Positions 62,557 through 64,000 of a DNA stretch of 64,000 nt are shown piece by piece (within the stretch, counting starts at the first letter, position 1; each line of letters opens with the position of its first letter). The DNA comes from Branchiostoma floridae (lineage: Eukaryota > Chordata > Leptocardii > Amphioxiformes > Branchiostomatidae). The notes under the pieces are model-generated. The model saw only the letters and a program-made list of their open reading frames with translations. It did no database searches and was not told where the DNA came from. A program made the translations under genes and the position numbers. Location: contig NC_049990.1 in NCBI RefSeq assembly GCF_000003815.2, positions 11,148,985 to 11,212,984 on the forward strand, in the 5' to 3' direction.

Positions 62557-63015
62557 AGATCGTTGTTTTTTAACCTAAACCTTTTACTCTTTATAGAATA
62601 AACCTGACGGCCTTTTCTGTATGTAAAACTGCATATCCCTGAACTTTTTTCATCTAATGATGTAATTGGTAAGTTAGGTGCATCAATACTAAGTAACATA
62701 GTACAGAATATCAGTAAGTCAGTGATTCAAATACAACACCAAATACCGTAATATGTCATTTAATATATATATATTTGTACGCATCATATAATTTGAAAAC
62801 ATACAAACTACATCATATCTTATCGGTACCGGTAGCAATAGGTTGGTCGCAATGCTTATTCAACCCCTTCTACTTCTACCTTGCGATTTATATATGGGAC
62901 CGCATGACTGATACGAATATATACATATATGTGTTCACGTATGATCAGATAGAGAAAGAACAATACGCAGAAGAGTTTTTACATTAAATATAGCCTGTCT
63001 TGTCGTTTTACACAA

Positions 63016-63850
63016 TCATATTATACGGTTTACACTATCTTCGTCTTGTAGTGGTATCATGTGCGACACCTGTGCCGCTTGTCCTACAGAATCGTACACA
63101 GTTTGGACTGAATGCTGCGCCTTATCCGCCCGTGTATCGGCGTCTGCTGATGTCCCATTTTCTCACCTAACAACAAAAAGACACTTTCATATTAGCAAGG
63201 AAGTTACGGTGTTGGCCAATCCATGATAGAGGATTAAGTTTGATACTTTCGTTGAACACATATAACGATAGTTCAACTTTATCCGCGGGGTAACCTATAT
63301 CCGTTGTTTTAACAAACAAGGTTGGTGGTTTCATATTGCAATATTTATTTCAAATCAGTTTGAAGCCACCGTCCGTCGACTTGACATTTAATATACAATT
63401 ACCCGGTTCCTAAAAGCAACGAATATAGGTTACTCCACGGATAAAAGGTGAACTAGTGTTATGCGTACATTACGATAAGTATCCGAAGGTCACACGGTAC
63501 TCAGAGTAATTGAATCAACATCACCCCCGTAAAAGGTAGACGTAAGTGACACTGAAAACTCGAGGTGAGATACATTTTGCTAGTGTTTAACGAAAGTACA
63601 TTGTATCAAACTTCATCAACAAGGTTAGTGAAGCTTTAGTGAACCTTCCAATACTTCTCGTCGGTACTGTAGAACAAAACGATTTGATTCATCGCACAGA
63701 TAAGGTGAACATTATATACAAAACAACCAAATACCACCTGTTACTCACCGTTGCTTATAACAGAACTGGGGAAGTTCTGAGTCGAGCAGTAATCGTTATC
63801 ATCAGTATAGTGCATCCGCAGGAGATGTTCTTCTTCTATCTGGGCTACAT
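63016..63850 (-). CDS. Possible last two exons of an unrecognised minus-strand gene
   Basis: Minus-strand exon 63850-63749 is bounded by CAG and GTGAG and reads [20 protein letters not shown]... in an open frame. Joined in phase to 63161-63016 (acceptor GGTGAG, alternative GTTAG) it continues [14 protein letters not shown]... to a TGA at 63018-63016. The encoded 80-odd residues are acidic and polar, with YDSV, like a cytoplasmic tail. The preceding exons lie beyond the window. The acceptor is not unique and no family is recognised. Confidence 0.35.
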
Positions 63851-63925
63851 CTGCATGAAAAAGGATTCAGGAATTGAATCAAAACGTTTTCAGAAATCAG
63901 AAAAGAAGAATTGGTTGACGGTTGG

Positions 63926-64000
63926 ATGGATGGATGGTTGGATGGATGGATGGATGGATGGATGGATGGATGGATGGATGGATGGATGGATGGATGGATG
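63926..64000. repeat. (GGAT)n microsatellite
   Basis: GGATGGAT repeats with early TTGG interruptions, running off the window end. Confidence 0.95.

Overview
The window reads as invertebrate-deuterostome genomic DNA, most likely amphioxus (Branchiostoma). This is inferred from AT-rich introns with GT/AG borders, many short non-autonomous transposons, tandem LRR-Ig receptor genes, and single-copy orthologues of HOATZ and MOGAT2. It is not bacterial: there are no operons, and every real gene is spliced. The species cannot be fixed by eye. Four runs of N mark assembly gaps.

Layout. 1-13.8 kb: no gene I can support; it holds a 36-bp minisatellite, two copies of a tRNA-derived SINE, microsatellites and a TA-flanked MITE. 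13.9-46.8 kb: seven tandem same-strand paralogues (A to G here) of a leucine-rich-repeat/Ig-like/transmembrane receptor. Each has the same plan: exon 1 encodes a signal peptide and a Cys-rich N-cap starting CPNC, exon 2 (about 309-318 nt) encodes LRRs, and one long exon 3 encodes the last LRRs, LRRCT, an Ig-like domain, one membrane span and the tail. Both introns are phase 1. A, E, F and G are open throughout; B, C and D, which form a recent tandem-duplication block, all carry frame lesions. 49.7-53.5 kb: HOATZ, a motile-cilium protein, six coding exons, plus strand. 56.6-59.1 kb: a MOGAT2/DGAT2-family acyltransferase, five coding exons, minus strand. 62.5 kb: tRNA-Glu(CTC). 63.0-63.9 kb: the probable last two exons of an unrecognised minus-strand gene.

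The receptors look like a birth-and-death family at the cell surface. The ectodomains vary, while the tail keeps a YE-x-I site, an acidic stretch, ITPYGQA, YGM and, in most members, a C-terminal TWL that fits a class I PDZ ligand. The Ig-like domain shows two cysteines lost together in the F/G subfamily, suggesting a disulfide. Promoter-proximal blocks are themselves duplicated upstream of C, D and G. These are the most novel-looking features. The rest of the window is dense in MITEs of at least six types, several with visible terminal inverted repeats and target-site duplications.
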